Assembly (NCBI GenBank): GCA_947498815.1
Contig: CANMLU010000003.1
Span: 186,001 to 250,000, forward strand
Direction: 5' to 3'
Origin: an uncultured Aquimarina sp.
GTDB lineage: Bacteria > Bacteroidota > Bacteroidia > Flavobacteriales > Flavobacteriaceae
DNA length: 64,000 nt
Shown: piece by piece, positions 49,703 through 59,086 of the stretch
Position numbering within the stretch: position 1 is the first letter of the stretch
Layout: every line of letters begins with the position of its first letter
Notes under the pieces: generated by a model
The model's database searches: none
Told to the model about the DNA's origin: nothing
Seen by the model: the letters and a program-made list of their open reading frames with translations, nothing else
Program-made: the position numbers and the translations under genes

Positions 49703-50383
49703 ATGAAAAAATTAATTCATTACTCTGTATTATTATTTGCGGTCGTCTTCATTTATTCTTGTTCCAAAGAAGAGGAATCATTTACCGAAACTCAACCTGA
49801 AGATTCATCAATAAACAGTGAGCAATCTGTTGTAAGCGAAATTGAAGGAGAAAGCAGGGAATTCTCATACGATCAAAACGGAAATGCTGTACTAAAATCA
49901 CCTGATCTAGATGATATAAATATTCGAACTGTAATAAGAAAAGCAAAGAAAGCTGCTGGAGCTGAAAATCTTCGAGTTGCCCGTATCGTATATGCCAGAG
50001 GGATCCAAGCATATGAGCTAAACAGAGCTAAGAAATGGAACGCTAAGGGTCCACTAGCCGATTTGTATAAATCGACAATTTTGGGGGATAATACTTTAGG
50101 CACAGATTTTAGAGAGAAAAAAGGAACTCATTATCAACATTTATCAACTCCTGCATGGGAGTTTCCTGGAGGAAGAGTCATTGCAGAAAAAGCAGAACCA
50201 ATTCCTGGAGCTGGTTCAAATGATGTTGCCTGGTTAAATGTGACCTTAAAACCTAATAAATTTAATTACAAAAAAATATTAAGGATTCTTACCTATAAAG
50301 GAAAAGCACCTAGAAGAACGAATTTTAAAAATTTTACTCGCACGGGTTCTGGCTATGAAACCGTTTACGTTTTCTTAAAATAA
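49703..50383 (+). CDS. DUF3455-like lipoprotein
   Basis: The 226-residue protein has lipobox FIYSC-SKEEE. A Ser/Glu-rich linker precedes a domain whose landmarks fit DUF3455: VYARGIQAYELN, KWNAKGPLADLY, LGTDFREKKGTHYQHLSTPAWEFPGGRVIAE, VAWLNVTLKP and ILRILTYKGKAPRR. The function of DUF3455 is not established. It is the only plus-strand gene in this island, yet it carries the same palindrome/-7 module as the minus-strand genes. A terminator follows at 50403. Confidence 0.78.
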   Translation: MKKLIHYSVLLFAVVFIYSCSKEEESFTETQPEDSSINSEQSVVSEIEGESREFSYDQNGNAVLKSPDLDDINIRTVIRKAKKAAGAENLRVARIVYARGIQAYELNRAKKWNAKGPLADLYKSTILGDNTLGTDFREKKGTHYQHLSTPAWEFPGGRVIAEKAEPIPGAGSNDVAWLNVTLKPNKFNYKKILRILTYKGKAPRRTNFKNFTRTGSGYETVYVFLK

Positions 50384-50402
50384 TACTATAGAATTCCCCA
50401 CC

Positions 50403-50434
50403 AAAAAGCATCTCGGTAAAATGAGGTGCTTTTT
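50403..50434 (+). terminator. Intrinsic terminator
   Basis: AAAAGCATCTC pairs with GAGGTGCTTTT with one G-T pair, and a T-run follows. It ends the DUF3455 gene just before the convergent kinase gene. Confidence 0.8.
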
Positions 50435-50437
50435 AAT

Positions 50438-52528
50438 TTAATGGACTTCGAACGGAATTTTCATAAAAAATGAGGTTCCGTTTGATCCTTGAACATCTAA
50501 TTTCCCGTGGAGCTGATTCAAAAGTCCCTTGATCAATTGCATTCCAAAAGATTTTTTGTTTTCAACCTCTCCAGACCAACCTTTTCCATTGTCTTGAACC
50601 ATAATATTATACATATCGTTATCCTTATTAAATGCAAATTTAATTTCGGGCTTGATTGTGTTATCAAATGCATGTTTAAAAGCGTTAACGATGATTTCGT
50701 TAATAATTAAACCCAAAGGAACCGCAAGAGGAATCTTGATCACACAATTGTCAATTTTCTTTTCTACCAAAATATCTGTAAACACATCACTATGTGATTC
50801 AATTATATTATTTAGCAGATCCTCAAAATAGAGTTGGGTTTCTACCTCAATAAAATTGTTAGATTGATATAAATTTTGATGAATCAATGATATGGATTCT
50901 ATTCTGTTCTTACTATCCAAAATAATATTTTCGGCATCCACATTTTTCTCTGGCAATGCATTAAGTTGAGAATTAAGCAAACTTAATATGATTTGAAGGT
51001 TATTTTTTACTCGATGATGGATTTCTTTGATCAATAATTCATTCTCATTATTTTTTTCTTCAATAGCATCTTTTTGAGATTTAATAATTGTCAAATTGCG
51101 TTTATTAACTCTGTATCTATTATACATAAAACCAGACATTAAAAGTAACCCTATCCCACCAATAAGGAAGTATTGTTTTTGCCTTTTTTCTTGTTTCGTG
51201 AGCGCGCTTTGTAATATATTTTCTTTTGTTAATAATTCGATTTCTTGATCTTTAATTTTGGTCTGATATTTAATTTCTAACTCTTTGATATTTTTATCTT
51301 TTTGTTTCGAAAAAATACTATCTCTATATTGATAAAAAATCTTAATATTCTCAAATGCGTTGTTAAATTTATTTTCAGCAGAATCCAATTTATACAGATA
51401 TTCATAACTTAGTCTTATTTCATTGGTAGTACCAAGTTGAATGGATAAAGACTTTCCTCTATTTAAATACTCTCTAGCCTTTTTAAATTTTCTTTGTCTA
51501 GAATAAGTTCTTCCAATACCCAAACTACTAATTGATTTGCCATACATATCATTACCAGTATTACTGAGATCTAATAGTTGTTCGTAAAAAACAATTGATT
51601 GATCATAATCTTTGACCTTGAAGTATAAGTCTGCCAAGATAGAATAACTTCTTCGCAAAGCATAAGTATAATGATGAGTTTTTGACAACGCTATAGCTTC
51701 TAATGCATTTTGCTCGGCTTCCTTCGTTTTCTTTAAGCCTGAAAAAGCAAGTGCCTTATTATTAAGTGCGTTGGTTATATTGAAGAAAAAATCGTTCTCT
51801 TTGCTTATTTTCAGGGATTTATCACTATACTTTAAAGACAAAATTCTACCTTCTTTAGTATCAAAGAACAAATAGATTTGTGCTATATTATTGTACGTAT
51901 TACATAGTTCTCTTTTTTTTGACGGATCATTTTCATATATAGCCAAAGCCTTAAATGCATATTCAAGACTCGCGTCATAATTACCCAACATCGAATAGGA
52001 TGAAAGTAGATCAACATATATATCATCTACATCACTTTTAGGGATATTTTCAGCTATTTCTAGTACTTTTAGATTATACGCTATACATTCTTTATAAAAT
52101 CGACGACGATGATAGTGATCTCCTATTGCCCTTGCCAAGTTTAATATCATTATGGTATCCGATTCTTTTATAGATCTATTAAATCTATCAATCGATTTTT
52201 GCATTGCAGTATTAAAATTCTCATTATTTATTTTAATGTCCAGAATTTCTTTTTGACTAATATACATAGCTTCATGCCAAACCATTTTTCTAGCTTTATC
52301 GGCCATTGATGTAGCATAATACAAAGCACTATCGCTTTGTTCTTTTTTGTAAAATTTTATTAATTTTTTATAAATATCAACTTGTGCCGCATCTGTTTTT
52401 TCCGTCTTTAGACGATGAAGCAAGCTATCTACTTGTTTCTGTTCGATATTTTGTTGGGCTTGTATCTTAAAAAAAGTAAAGAGTATAAAAATCCATCTTA
52501 TACTGTATTTGTAGGGTAGAGTTTTCAT
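50438..52528 (-). CDS. TPR sensor histidine kinase (HisKA_2 type), duplicate copy 1
   Basis: The 696-residue protein has a signal/anchor (WIFILFTFFKIQAQ), TPR repeats across about 30-400, a coiled coil and a transmembrane helix near 457-475 (YFLIGGIGLLLMSGFMYN). The HisKA_2 phosphoacceptor motif EIHHRVKNNLQIILSLLNSQ and the ATPase (NEIIVNAFKHAF, VQDNGKGW) follow. It is a near twin of the kinase at 52662: the last 560 bp or so are almost identical in DNA, while the TPR halves differ more. The likely partner is the sigma-54 activator at 54800. The diverged sensor halves imply different inputs to one output. Confidence 0.92.
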   Translation of the reverse strand: MKTLPYKYSIRWIFILFTFFKIQAQQNIEQKQVDSLLHRLKTEKTDAAQVDIYKKLIKFYKKEQSDSALYYATSMADKARKMVWHEAMYISQKEILDIKINNENFNTAMQKSIDRFNRSIKESDTIMILNLARAIGDHYHRRRFYKECIAYNLKVLEIAENIPKSDVDDIYVDLLSSYSMLGNYDASLEYAFKALAIYENDPSKKRELCNTYNNIAQIYLFFDTKEGRILSLKYSDKSLKISKENDFFFNITNALNNKALAFSGLKKTKEAEQNALEAIALSKTHHYTYALRRSYSILADLYFKVKDYDQSIVFYEQLLDLSNTGNDMYGKSISSLGIGRTYSRQRKFKKAREYLNRGKSLSIQLGTTNEIRLSYEYLYKLDSAENKFNNAFENIKIFYQYRDSIFSKQKDKNIKELEIKYQTKIKDQEIELLTKENILQSALTKQEKRQKQYFLIGGIGLLLMSGFMYNRYRVNKRNLTIIKSQKDAIEEKNNENELLIKEIHHRVKNNLQIILSLLNSQLNALPEKNVDAENIILDSKNRIESISLIHQNLYQSNNFIEVETQLYFEDLLNNIIESHSDVFTDILVEKKIDNCVIKIPLAVPLGLIINEIIVNAFKHAFDNTIKPEIKFAFNKDNDMYNIMVQDNGKGWSGEVENKKSFGMQLIKGLLNQLHGKLDVQGSNGTSFFMKIPFEVH

Positions 52529-52572
52529 GTTTTTGTGTGTTTACTATTATTAGCTTAAAAGAAAACAAATAA

Positions 52573-52650
52573 TCAGGAGTAAAACTGCTTTTTTGATATG
52601 CGCAGTTTTTAAATTTTCGAAAAAGGTATTAGGCTTAGTCCTCAATAACG
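52573..52650 (-). pseudogene. Remnant of the 3' end of the sigma-54 regulator gene
   Basis: On the minus strand this reads KLRISKKQFYS followed by TGA, identical to the C-terminus of the regulator at 54800-56161. Degenerate sequence lies upstream of it (GTCCTCAATAA against GTCCCCAATAA). It marks the junction of a tandem duplication of regulator 3' end plus kinase. Confidence 0.8.
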
Positions 52651-52661
52651 TTATTATAGAA

Positions 52662-54758
52662 CTAAGTGGCATTAACTTCAAACGGAATTTTCATAAAAAA
52701 TGAGGTTCCGTTTGATCCTTGAACATCTAATTTCCCGTGGAGCTGATTCAAAAGTCCCTTGATCAATTGCATTCCAAAAGATTTTTTGTTTTCAACCTCT
52801 CCAGACCAACCTTTTCCATTGTCTTGAACCATAATATTATACATATCGTTATCCTTATTAAATGCAAATTTAATTTCGGGCTTGATTGTGTTATCAAATG
52901 CATGTTTAAAAGCGTTAACGATGATTTCGTTAATAATTAAACCCAAAGGAACCGCAAGAGGAATCTTGATCACACAATTGTCAATTTTCTTTTCTACCAA
53001 GACATCTTTGTAAACATCGGTATGCGATTGAATTATACTGTTTAGTAAATCCTCAAAATAGAGTTGGGTTTCTACCTCAAGAAAATTATTTGATTGATAT
53101 AAATTCTGATGGATTAATGATATGGATTCTATTCTGTTCTTACTATCCAAAATAATATTTTCGGCATCCACATTTTTCTCTGGCAATGCATTAAGTTGAG
53201 AATTAAGCAAACTCAATATGATTTGAAGGTTATTTTTTACTCGATGATGGATTTCTTTGATCAACAATTCATTTTCCTTGTTTTTTTCTTCAATGTCATC
53301 TTTTTGAGATTTAATAATTGTCAAATTACGTTTATTAACTCTGTATCTATTATACGTAAAACCAGACATTAAAAGTAAAACCAGTCCTCCGATAAGAAAA
53401 TATTGCTTTTGTCTTTTTTCTTGTTTCGTAAGCGCGCTTTGTAATATATTTTCTTTTGTTAATAATTCGATTTCTTGATCTTTAATTTTGGTCTGATATT
53501 TAATTTCTAACTCTTTGATGTTTTCATCTTTTTGTTTCGAAAAAATACTATTATTATATTGATAGTAAATTTTAATATTTTTGAATGCGCTATTAAACTT
53601 ATTTTCTGCAGAATCTAATTTATACAAATACTTATAACTGTTTTTTATTTCATTAGTAGCACCAAGCTGAATGGCTAAAGATTTCCCTCTATTTAAGTAA
53701 TTCCTGGCCTTATTATTATTTTTTTGCTTTAAATAAGCTTTTCCCGCACCTATATAACCTACAGATTGACCATACAAATCATTCTCAGCATTACTCACTT
53801 CCAAAATTTTTTCATTATAAATAATTGCTTTGTCATAATCTTTTTTCCCGTAGTATAAGTTCGCCAAAATAGAATAACCTCTTCGCAAAGGATCCATTAA
53901 ATTATGTGTTTTTGATAATTCAATTGCCCTGAGAGCATTATGTTCTGCTTCATTAGTTTTCTTTAAGTCCATAAAAGCAGCTGCCATATTATTAAGTGCG
54001 TTAGCTTTTGAAAAAAAAAAATTATTCTCTGTACTTATCTTAAGTGATTTTTTACTGTATTCCAAAGACAAAATTATATCTTCTTTTCTATCACTCAATA
54101 AATAGATTTGTGCTATGTTATTGTAGCTATTACTTTTTTGGATTTTTTTTGACGAATCCTTTTCATATATATCCAAAACTTTAAATGCATACTCAAGACT
54201 CATGTCATAATTACCTAACCTTCCATAGGATGCGGTTAGGTGGGCATACATATCGCCTACATTACTTGTAGGAATATTTTCAGCAATTTCCTTGACTTTG
54301 AGATTATACGCAATACATTCATTATAATCCTGATGGCCATAATAATGATATCCTATTGCTCTTGACAAATTTAATATCATTATTGTATCCGCTTCCTTAA
54401 TGGATTTATTAAGTATATCAATAGCATTTGGCATTGCAGTATTAAAATTCTCATTTTTTATGTTAATGTCCAGAATTTCTTTTTGACTAATATACATAGC
54501 TTCATGCCAAACCATTTTTCTAGCCTTATCGGCCATTGATGAGGCATAATACAAGGCACTATCGTTTTGATTCTTTTTATAATGTCTTGTCAATTTTTTA
54601 TAAATATCTATTTGTACAGAATCTGTTTTTTCTGTTTTTAGACGATTCAGTAAACTATCCACTTGTTTCTGTTCGATATTTTGTTGGGCTTGTATCTTAA
54701 AAAAAGTAAAGAGTATAAAAATCCATCTTATACTGTATTTGTAGGGCAGAGTTTTCAT
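52662..54758 (-). CDS. TPR sensor histidine kinase (HisKA_2 type), duplicate copy 2
   Basis: The 698-residue protein has the same architecture as the copy at 50438: signal/anchor, TPR array, coiled coil, transmembrane helix (YFLIGGLVLLLMSGFTYN), EIHHRVKNNLQIILSLLNSQ and HATPase. It lies 41 bp downstream (minus strand) of the sigma-54 activator gene, so it is probably the original partner. The C-terminal ATPase part is almost identical to copy 1 in DNA, which points to recent duplication or gene conversion. Confidence 0.92.
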   Translation of the reverse strand: MKTLPYKYSIRWIFILFTFFKIQAQQNIEQKQVDSLLNRLKTEKTDSVQIDIYKKLTRHYKKNQNDSALYYASSMADKARKMVWHEAMYISQKEILDINIKNENFNTAMPNAIDILNKSIKEADTIMILNLSRAIGYHYYGHQDYNECIAYNLKVKEIAENIPTSNVGDMYAHLTASYGRLGNYDMSLEYAFKVLDIYEKDSSKKIQKSNSYNNIAQIYLLSDRKEDIILSLEYSKKSLKISTENNFFFSKANALNNMAAAFMDLKKTNEAEHNALRAIELSKTHNLMDPLRRGYSILANLYYGKKDYDKAIIYNEKILEVSNAENDLYGQSVGYIGAGKAYLKQKNNNKARNYLNRGKSLAIQLGATNEIKNSYKYLYKLDSAENKFNSAFKNIKIYYQYNNSIFSKQKDENIKELEIKYQTKIKDQEIELLTKENILQSALTKQEKRQKQYFLIGGLVLLLMSGFTYNRYRVNKRNLTIIKSQKDDIEEKNKENELLIKEIHHRVKNNLQIILSLLNSQLNALPEKNVDAENIILDSKNRIESISLIHQNLYQSNNFLEVETQLYFEDLLNSIIQSHTDVYKDVLVEKKIDNCVIKIPLAVPLGLIINEIIVNAFKHAFDNTIKPEIKFAFNKDNDMYNIMVQDNGKGWSGEVENKKSFGMQLIKGLLNQLHGKLDVQGSNGTSFFMKIPFEVNAT

Positions 54759-54799
54759 GTTTTTGTGTGTTTACTATTAGGTTAAAAGAGAACAAATAA

Positions 54800-56161
54800 T
54801 CAGGAGTAAAACTGTTTTTTTGATATGCGTAGTTTTTTAATTTTTGAATCTAAAGTATTAGGATGTGTCCCCAATAATTTTGCAGCTCCATCCTTACCTC
54901 TTATTTTTCCATTGCATACATGTAAAGCTTTAATAATTTGATTGCGTTCAGAATCTTCCAATGAAGAGATTTTTTGATCAGTATGCAAAGTGTTTGTAAT
55001 TTTTTGTTCCAAGTTGATCCTTATATCTGTCTCCTGGTCATTAACTAAAATTACCTCTTTTTCTATTAAGTGCCCAAGCTCTCGAATATTGCCTGGCCAG
55101 TTATAATTTTGAAACCCTTCTAATGTATTTTTTGTAGCTCGGGTTACTTTCTTATTGTATTTTTTAGCAAACTTTTTCAGGAAATACTGTATCAAATCAT
55201 TTAAATCTGATTTTCGTTCTCTAAGAGGAGGTATTTCAATAGTAAACATATTTAATCGATAAAAAAGATCTTCCCTAAAATTACCTTTCTGCACTTCATC
55301 AATAAGATTTTTATTTGTGGCTGCTATAATACGAACATCAATTTTTTTGATATTAGTTTCTCCAATAACTTCGATTTCCTTTTCTTGCAAAAATCTTAGT
55401 AATTTAGGTTGAGCGTCTAAAGGGATTTCTGCAATCTCATCCAGAAAAATTGTACTACCAGCAGCAGCTTCGATTTTACCAATTCTATCTTGCGTTGCCC
55501 CTGTAAAACTACCCTTTGTATGTCCAAATAGTATTGACTCCAAAAGTTCCTTTGGTAATGCCGCACAATTAACCTTGATCATCTCTTTTTTAGCTCTAGA
55601 GGATTGTTGATGGATTGCATCTGCCACAACTTCTTTTCCCGTGCCTGTCTCACCCGATAAAAGAACAGTAACATCTGTAGTAGCTATATTTTTCACTTTA
55701 TCCAGAACACTATTTATCTCTTTACTATTTCCCACTATTTTTGGAAATAGTACTTCTTCTTTCTGGTCGATCGAAGAATGATCAATAACCCTATTTACCT
55801 GTAAAAATGCTATTTCGAGAGCAATCTTAATATTCTTTGAATTAAAAGGTTTTAGAACATATCCTAAAGGATTAGTCTTTTTTACTTCTATTAGTGTAGC
55901 ATCATCAGAATACGAAGTGATATACATATAAGGTATCTGATAGTCTCTATCAATGATTTTTGCCAGAGCAATGCCGTTGGTTGTTCCTTTAATATTAATA
56001 TCCAATAGGATCATATCCGGACACTCTTCTTTAAGCATATTAATAGCCTCTACTGCCGATTTTGCCACTCCCATAACCCCATATCCCAATGCCGTAACGA
56101 TATCATGTAAATCTTTTGAAATAATGAATTCATCTTCAACGATAAGTAATTTTGATGGCAT
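54800..56161 (-). CDS. Sigma-54-dependent response regulator (NtrC type)
   Basis: The 453-residue protein has a receiver domain with Asp54 (DMILLDINIKG) and the switch Lys in YVLKPFN. The AAA+ domain has Walker A GETGTGKE (170-177), the sigma-54 contact loop as GSFTGA (217-222, usually GAFTGA) and Walker B IFLDEIAEIP. The C-terminal Fis-type helix-turn-helix is GKDGAAKLLGTHPNTLDSKIKKL. It activates sigma-54 promoters on phosphorylation by one or both adjacent kinases. A sigma-54-like site lies before the LuxR-type gene at 56514. Confidence 0.93.
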   Translation of the reverse strand: MPSKLLIVEDEFIISKDLHDIVTALGYGVMGVAKSAVEAINMLKEECPDMILLDINIKGTTNGIALAKIIDRDYQIPYMYITSYSDDATLIEVKKTNPLGYVLKPFNSKNIKIALEIAFLQVNRVIDHSSIDQKEEVLFPKIVGNSKEINSVLDKVKNIATTDVTVLLSGETGTGKEVVADAIHQQSSRAKKEMIKVNCAALPKELLESILFGHTKGSFTGATQDRIGKIEAAAGSTIFLDEIAEIPLDAQPKLLRFLQEKEIEVIGETNIKKIDVRIIAATNKNLIDEVQKGNFREDLFYRLNMFTIEIPPLRERKSDLNDLIQYFLKKFAKKYNKKVTRATKNTLEGFQNYNWPGNIRELGHLIEKEVILVNDQETDIRINLEQKITNTLHTDQKISSLEDSERNQIIKALHVCNGKIRGKDGAAKLLGTHPNTLDSKIKKLRISKKQFYS

Positions 56162-56513
56162 AACGCAAATGGTTTAAGACAATACGGTTCACTCCTATAA
56201 TAAACGGAAGAAAGATTATTTTTATTTCGATAAAAATTCTAAGTTCTCGAACTTTATTCGGAATACCAATATAAAAACATGAGGCAATTTTTTTATTAAA
56301 AGTAATTCTTTTATTTCATAAAAAAAATGATTTTACATTAAATCAAAATCGTAGCATCCTATATTTCGTACATACACGATAATTCATAATTTCATGAGCT
56401 TCTTTTAAATTTCAAATCATCGTATATAACTGCATATCAATGCTTTTAGGTGAAAAAAAATCTTTTGGCACAATTCTTATAGCCATAAAGTAATACTCTA
56501 AAACCTAAATGTT
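56162..56513 (+). other. 352-bp divergent region
   Basis: It lies between the sigma-54 activator (minus) and the LuxR-type gene (plus). Apart from the sigma-54-like site at 56465-56481 I see only AT-rich sequence. Confidence 0.5.
56465..56481 (+). promoter_or_regulatory. Sigma-54-like promoter
   Basis: TTGGCACAATTCTTATA fits the -24 half (TTGGCAC) perfectly but the -12 half only partly (TTAT for TTGC). A start near 56492 would leave a 22-nt leader before ATG 56514. The gene beside it encodes a sigma-54 activator. Confidence 0.4.
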
Positions 56514-57179
56514 ATGAAACTCAACTATGTAAACAGAGTCAAAAAATGCATTCTAATTAATTACCCATCAGTTAAGTTGTCAATGTATTTTGAAAACGAA
56601 TTTGATCAAATCTTTAAACTTGGAATAAATGACATTAAAATGTTGGATTCGTATTATGAAAAAGCATCTTCGACATATGTTTTTATTTTTAATGAAGAGG
56701 AAATAGGAATTTCTAAATTTCTAAATTATTTTAAATCCAAAAATTCTATTTATCAAATTATTGTATTCTTAGATAGTATATCTATAGATAAGTTTTTACA
56801 TTACCTCAATTCTGGAATAAAAGGTTTTTTGGCTACCAAGAGCACTCTTAACGATGTAAAAGAATGTATTAATAAGATTGACAAAAAAGACATTTTCATT
56901 AATTCTGATATTATTGAAAATAAATCAATAAACTTCCGAAATCAATTTAAAGAAAACCTGTCTGATGACATTAAAATAAATCTCTTAACAAAAACAGAAA
57001 AGAAAATTTTTCTTTTAATCGGTCAAGGAATTACAAGTAAAGAGATTGCCAATACTACTTGTAACAGTATCAGAACAATTCAAAATCATAGGCAAAACAT
57101 GAAAGAAAAACTAGGAGTGAGTGGTTACAACGCTCTTACCTTACTGGCTCAGAATTATTTACAAAACCTTAATAATTGA
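56514..57179 (+). CDS. LuxR/NarL-type regulator with degenerate receiver
   Basis: The 221-residue protein ends in a LuxR helix-turn-helix domain: LTKTEKKIFLLIGQGITSKEIANTTCNSIRTIQNHRQNMKEKLGV. The N-terminal 140 residues have a receiver-like pattern (YQIIVFLDSISIDKFLHYLNSGIKGFLATKSTLNDVKECI), but the usual Asp pocket is not evident, so it is probably a pseudo-receiver not regulated by phosphorylation. It may be expressed from the sigma-54-like site upstream and thus act as the second step of the local cascade. Confidence 0.82.
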   Translation: MKLNYVNRVKKCILINYPSVKLSMYFENEFDQIFKLGINDIKMLDSYYEKASSTYVFIFNEEEIGISKFLNYFKSKNSIYQIIVFLDSISIDKFLHYLNSGIKGFLATKSTLNDVKECINKIDKKDIFINSDIIENKSINFRNQFKENLSDDIKINLLTKTEKKIFLLIGQGITSKEIANTTCNSIRTIQNHRQNMKEKLGVSGYNALTLLAQNYLQNLNN

Positions 57180-57202
57180 TAATTTATTTTTCCGTAAAAA
57201 TC

Positions 57203-57253
57203 ATTACTCTCATCATTTCTTACTCCATTAGGGTATAAAATGATGAGAGTAAT
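57203..57253. terminator. Bidirectional terminator between convergent genes
   Basis: ATTACTCTCATCATTT (57203-57218) and its exact complement (57238-57253) make a 16-bp perfect stem between the LuxR-type gene and fabD. Confidence 0.85.
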
Positions 57254-57289
57254 ACGTTAGTAAGGGCTCTATACTTAATGTAATCGGAT

Positions 57290-58174
57290 TTATTTTAATC
57301 CAGCCGAAATCGTTTCCATAGAGCGATCGACCTTTTTCACCAATCCAGATAATACTTTTCCAGGACCAACCTCGGTAAACGATGTTGCGCCATCTTTAAT
57401 CATGTTCTCTATACTTTGTGTCCATTTCACAGGAGCTGTTAATTGAGCAATAAGGTTCTTTTTAATTTCCTCTGGATCTGTAATCGCAGTAGTAGTTACA
57501 TTTTGATAGATCGGACAGGTTGGAGTATTAAAAGTTGTAGCTTCGATTGCGGCAGCTAACTCTTCGCGAGCAGGTTCCATTAAGGGTGAATGAAACGCTC
57601 CACCTACCGGTAACACTAATGCTCTACGAGCTCCTTTTTCTTTCATAAGTTCGCAAGCCTTTTCAATAGCTTCTACTTCTCCAGATATTACAAGTTGCCC
57701 AGGACAATTGTAATTTGCAGCAACCACTACTCCGTCAATCTCGGCACAAGCTTTTTCTACTACTTCATCTTCCAATCCCAATACAGCAGCCATAGTCGAG
57801 GGTTGCAATTCACAAGCTTTTTGCATTGCCAAAGCTCTTTTGGATACCAATCGTAAAGCATCTTCAAAATTAAGTGTTCCGTTGGCCACTAGCGCGGAGA
57901 ATTCACCTAATGAGTGCCCAGCTACCATATCCGGCTTAAAACTATCTCCCAGTACTTTACTTAAAATCACAGAATGCAAAAAAATTGCAGGTTGTGTCAC
58001 TTTTGTTTGCTTCAGCTCATCTGCTGTACCTTCAAACATAATTTTGGTGATCTCAAAACCAAGAATATCATTGGCTTTATCAAAAAGTTCTTTCGCTATT
58101 TTGGAGTTTTCATATAAATCAAGACCCATTCCCGAAAATTGAGCCCCTTGACCAGGAAATACATATGCGTTCAT
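57290..58174 (-). CDS. fabD: Malonyl CoA-ACP transacylase
   Basis: The 294-residue protein starts MNAYVFPGQGAQFSGMG and has the nucleophile motif AGHSLGEFSALV (Ser88), QKACELQPSTMAAVLGL, and GGAFHSPLMEPAREEL with the catalytic His. It transfers malonyl groups from CoA to acyl carrier protein in fatty acid synthesis. Length and motifs are standard for FabD. It is followed on the minus-strand side by an unrelated regulator, and no fab neighbours are in the window. Confidence 0.97.
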   Translation of the reverse strand: MNAYVFPGQGAQFSGMGLDLYENSKIAKELFDKANDILGFEITKIMFEGTADELKQTKVTQPAIFLHSVILSKVLGDSFKPDMVAGHSLGEFSALVANGTLNFEDALRLVSKRALAMQKACELQPSTMAAVLGLEDEVVEKACAEIDGVVVAANYNCPGQLVISGEVEAIEKACELMKEKGARRALVLPVGGAFHSPLMEPAREELAAAIEATTFNTPTCPIYQNVTTTAITDPEEIKKNLIAQLTAPVKWTQSIENMIKDGATSFTEVGPGKVLSGLVKKVDRSMETISAGLK

Positions 58175-58234
58175 GTACTGTATGTTTAAAATTTTGACAA
58201 AAATAAGGAATATTAGTTATAAAGTTTTAGATCG

Positions 58235-59086
58235 CTACGAATAACGATTCACAATATTCTTAACTCCATTATAATACGAACTACCAAATAAATTAAGATG
58301 TACCAACAAGTAGTATAATTGAAAAACTGGCATTCTACCCTCCCAGTCTTTTTCCAAAGGAAACACTTTATTATACGCATCAAATAATCGAACATCAAAA
58401 CCTCCAAAAAGATACATCATAGCGATATCCATTTCTCTTGGTGCAAATGCAATAGCCGGATCAATTAGGCAGGGATTGCCATTTTTATCCACCATATAAT
58501 TACCACTCCATAAATCTCCATGGATAAGACTTGATGGTTCGTTCGGGATTTGATGACTAATGTTTTTGTAAAAAGTATTGATTCCTGAAAACGAAAACCC
58601 ATTTTGTAAAGCCAAATCAAACTGAGGTTTTAATCGTTGAGTGATATAAAACTCTGAAGCTGAAGTACATTTAGCGTTATATTGCCAAAGGCTTCCGATA
58701 TAGTTGTTTTCTTCTAATCCAAAATAAGACGCTGTAGATTGATGCAATGCCGCCAATTGCTCACCGAACACTTCCCAAAAATCGGCCTTTGGTGGAGTAG
58801 CATCAATATATTCTAGCATCAAAAATGCGTTTTCATTTATAGTTCCAAGTTGTAAAACTTCGGGTATTGTAAACGTATTTGTGTTTTTGAGCTTTTGTAA
58901 CCCTTTAGCCTCTGCGTCAAACATTTTTGGAAATCCTAATGCACTATTCAGTTTCACCACCAATTTTCTTTTGTTGGTAGCCAATAGGTAAACATCATTG
59001 ATATCTCCTCCTGATAAAGGTTGGGTAGTATTAATTTTTTCTAAAATTAATGCTTCAAAATGAGCTATGATACCCGCAGATAACAC
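58235..59086 (-). CDS. Fructosamine kinase family protein
   Basis: The 283-residue protein has the fructosamine-3-kinase/APH-like fold. It shows the nucleotide-binding start (QPLSGGDINDVYLL), Lys in KLVVKLNS, LMLEYIDATPPKADFWEVFGEQLAALH, the family's NYIGSLWQYN, catalytic LIHGDLWSGNYMV and CLIDPAIAFAPREMDIAMMYLFGGF. The bacterial members phosphorylate ketoamines, priming deglycation of proteins or metabolites. It is translationally coupled with the DHFR gene (1-bp overlap). Confidence 0.92.
   Translation of the reverse strand: MLSAGIIAHFEALILEKINTTQPLSGGDINDVYLLATNKRKLVVKLNSALGFPKMFDAEAKGLQKLKNTNTFTIPEVLQLGTINENAFLMLEYIDATPPKADFWEVFGEQLAALHQSTASYFGLEENNYIGSLWQYNAKCTSASEFYITQRLKPQFDLALQNGFSFSGINTFYKNISHQIPNEPSSLIHGDLWSGNYMVDKNGNPCLIDPAIAFAPREMDIAMMYLFGGFDVRLFDAYNKVFPLEKDWEGRMPVFQLYYLLVHLNLFGSSYYNGVKNIVNRYS

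Noticed and set aside
50507-50710. Identical 67-codon plus-strand ORFs at 50507 and 52737
   Set aside because: They are antisense shadows of the conserved ATPase domains of the duplicated kinases; their identity reflects the kinase sequence.
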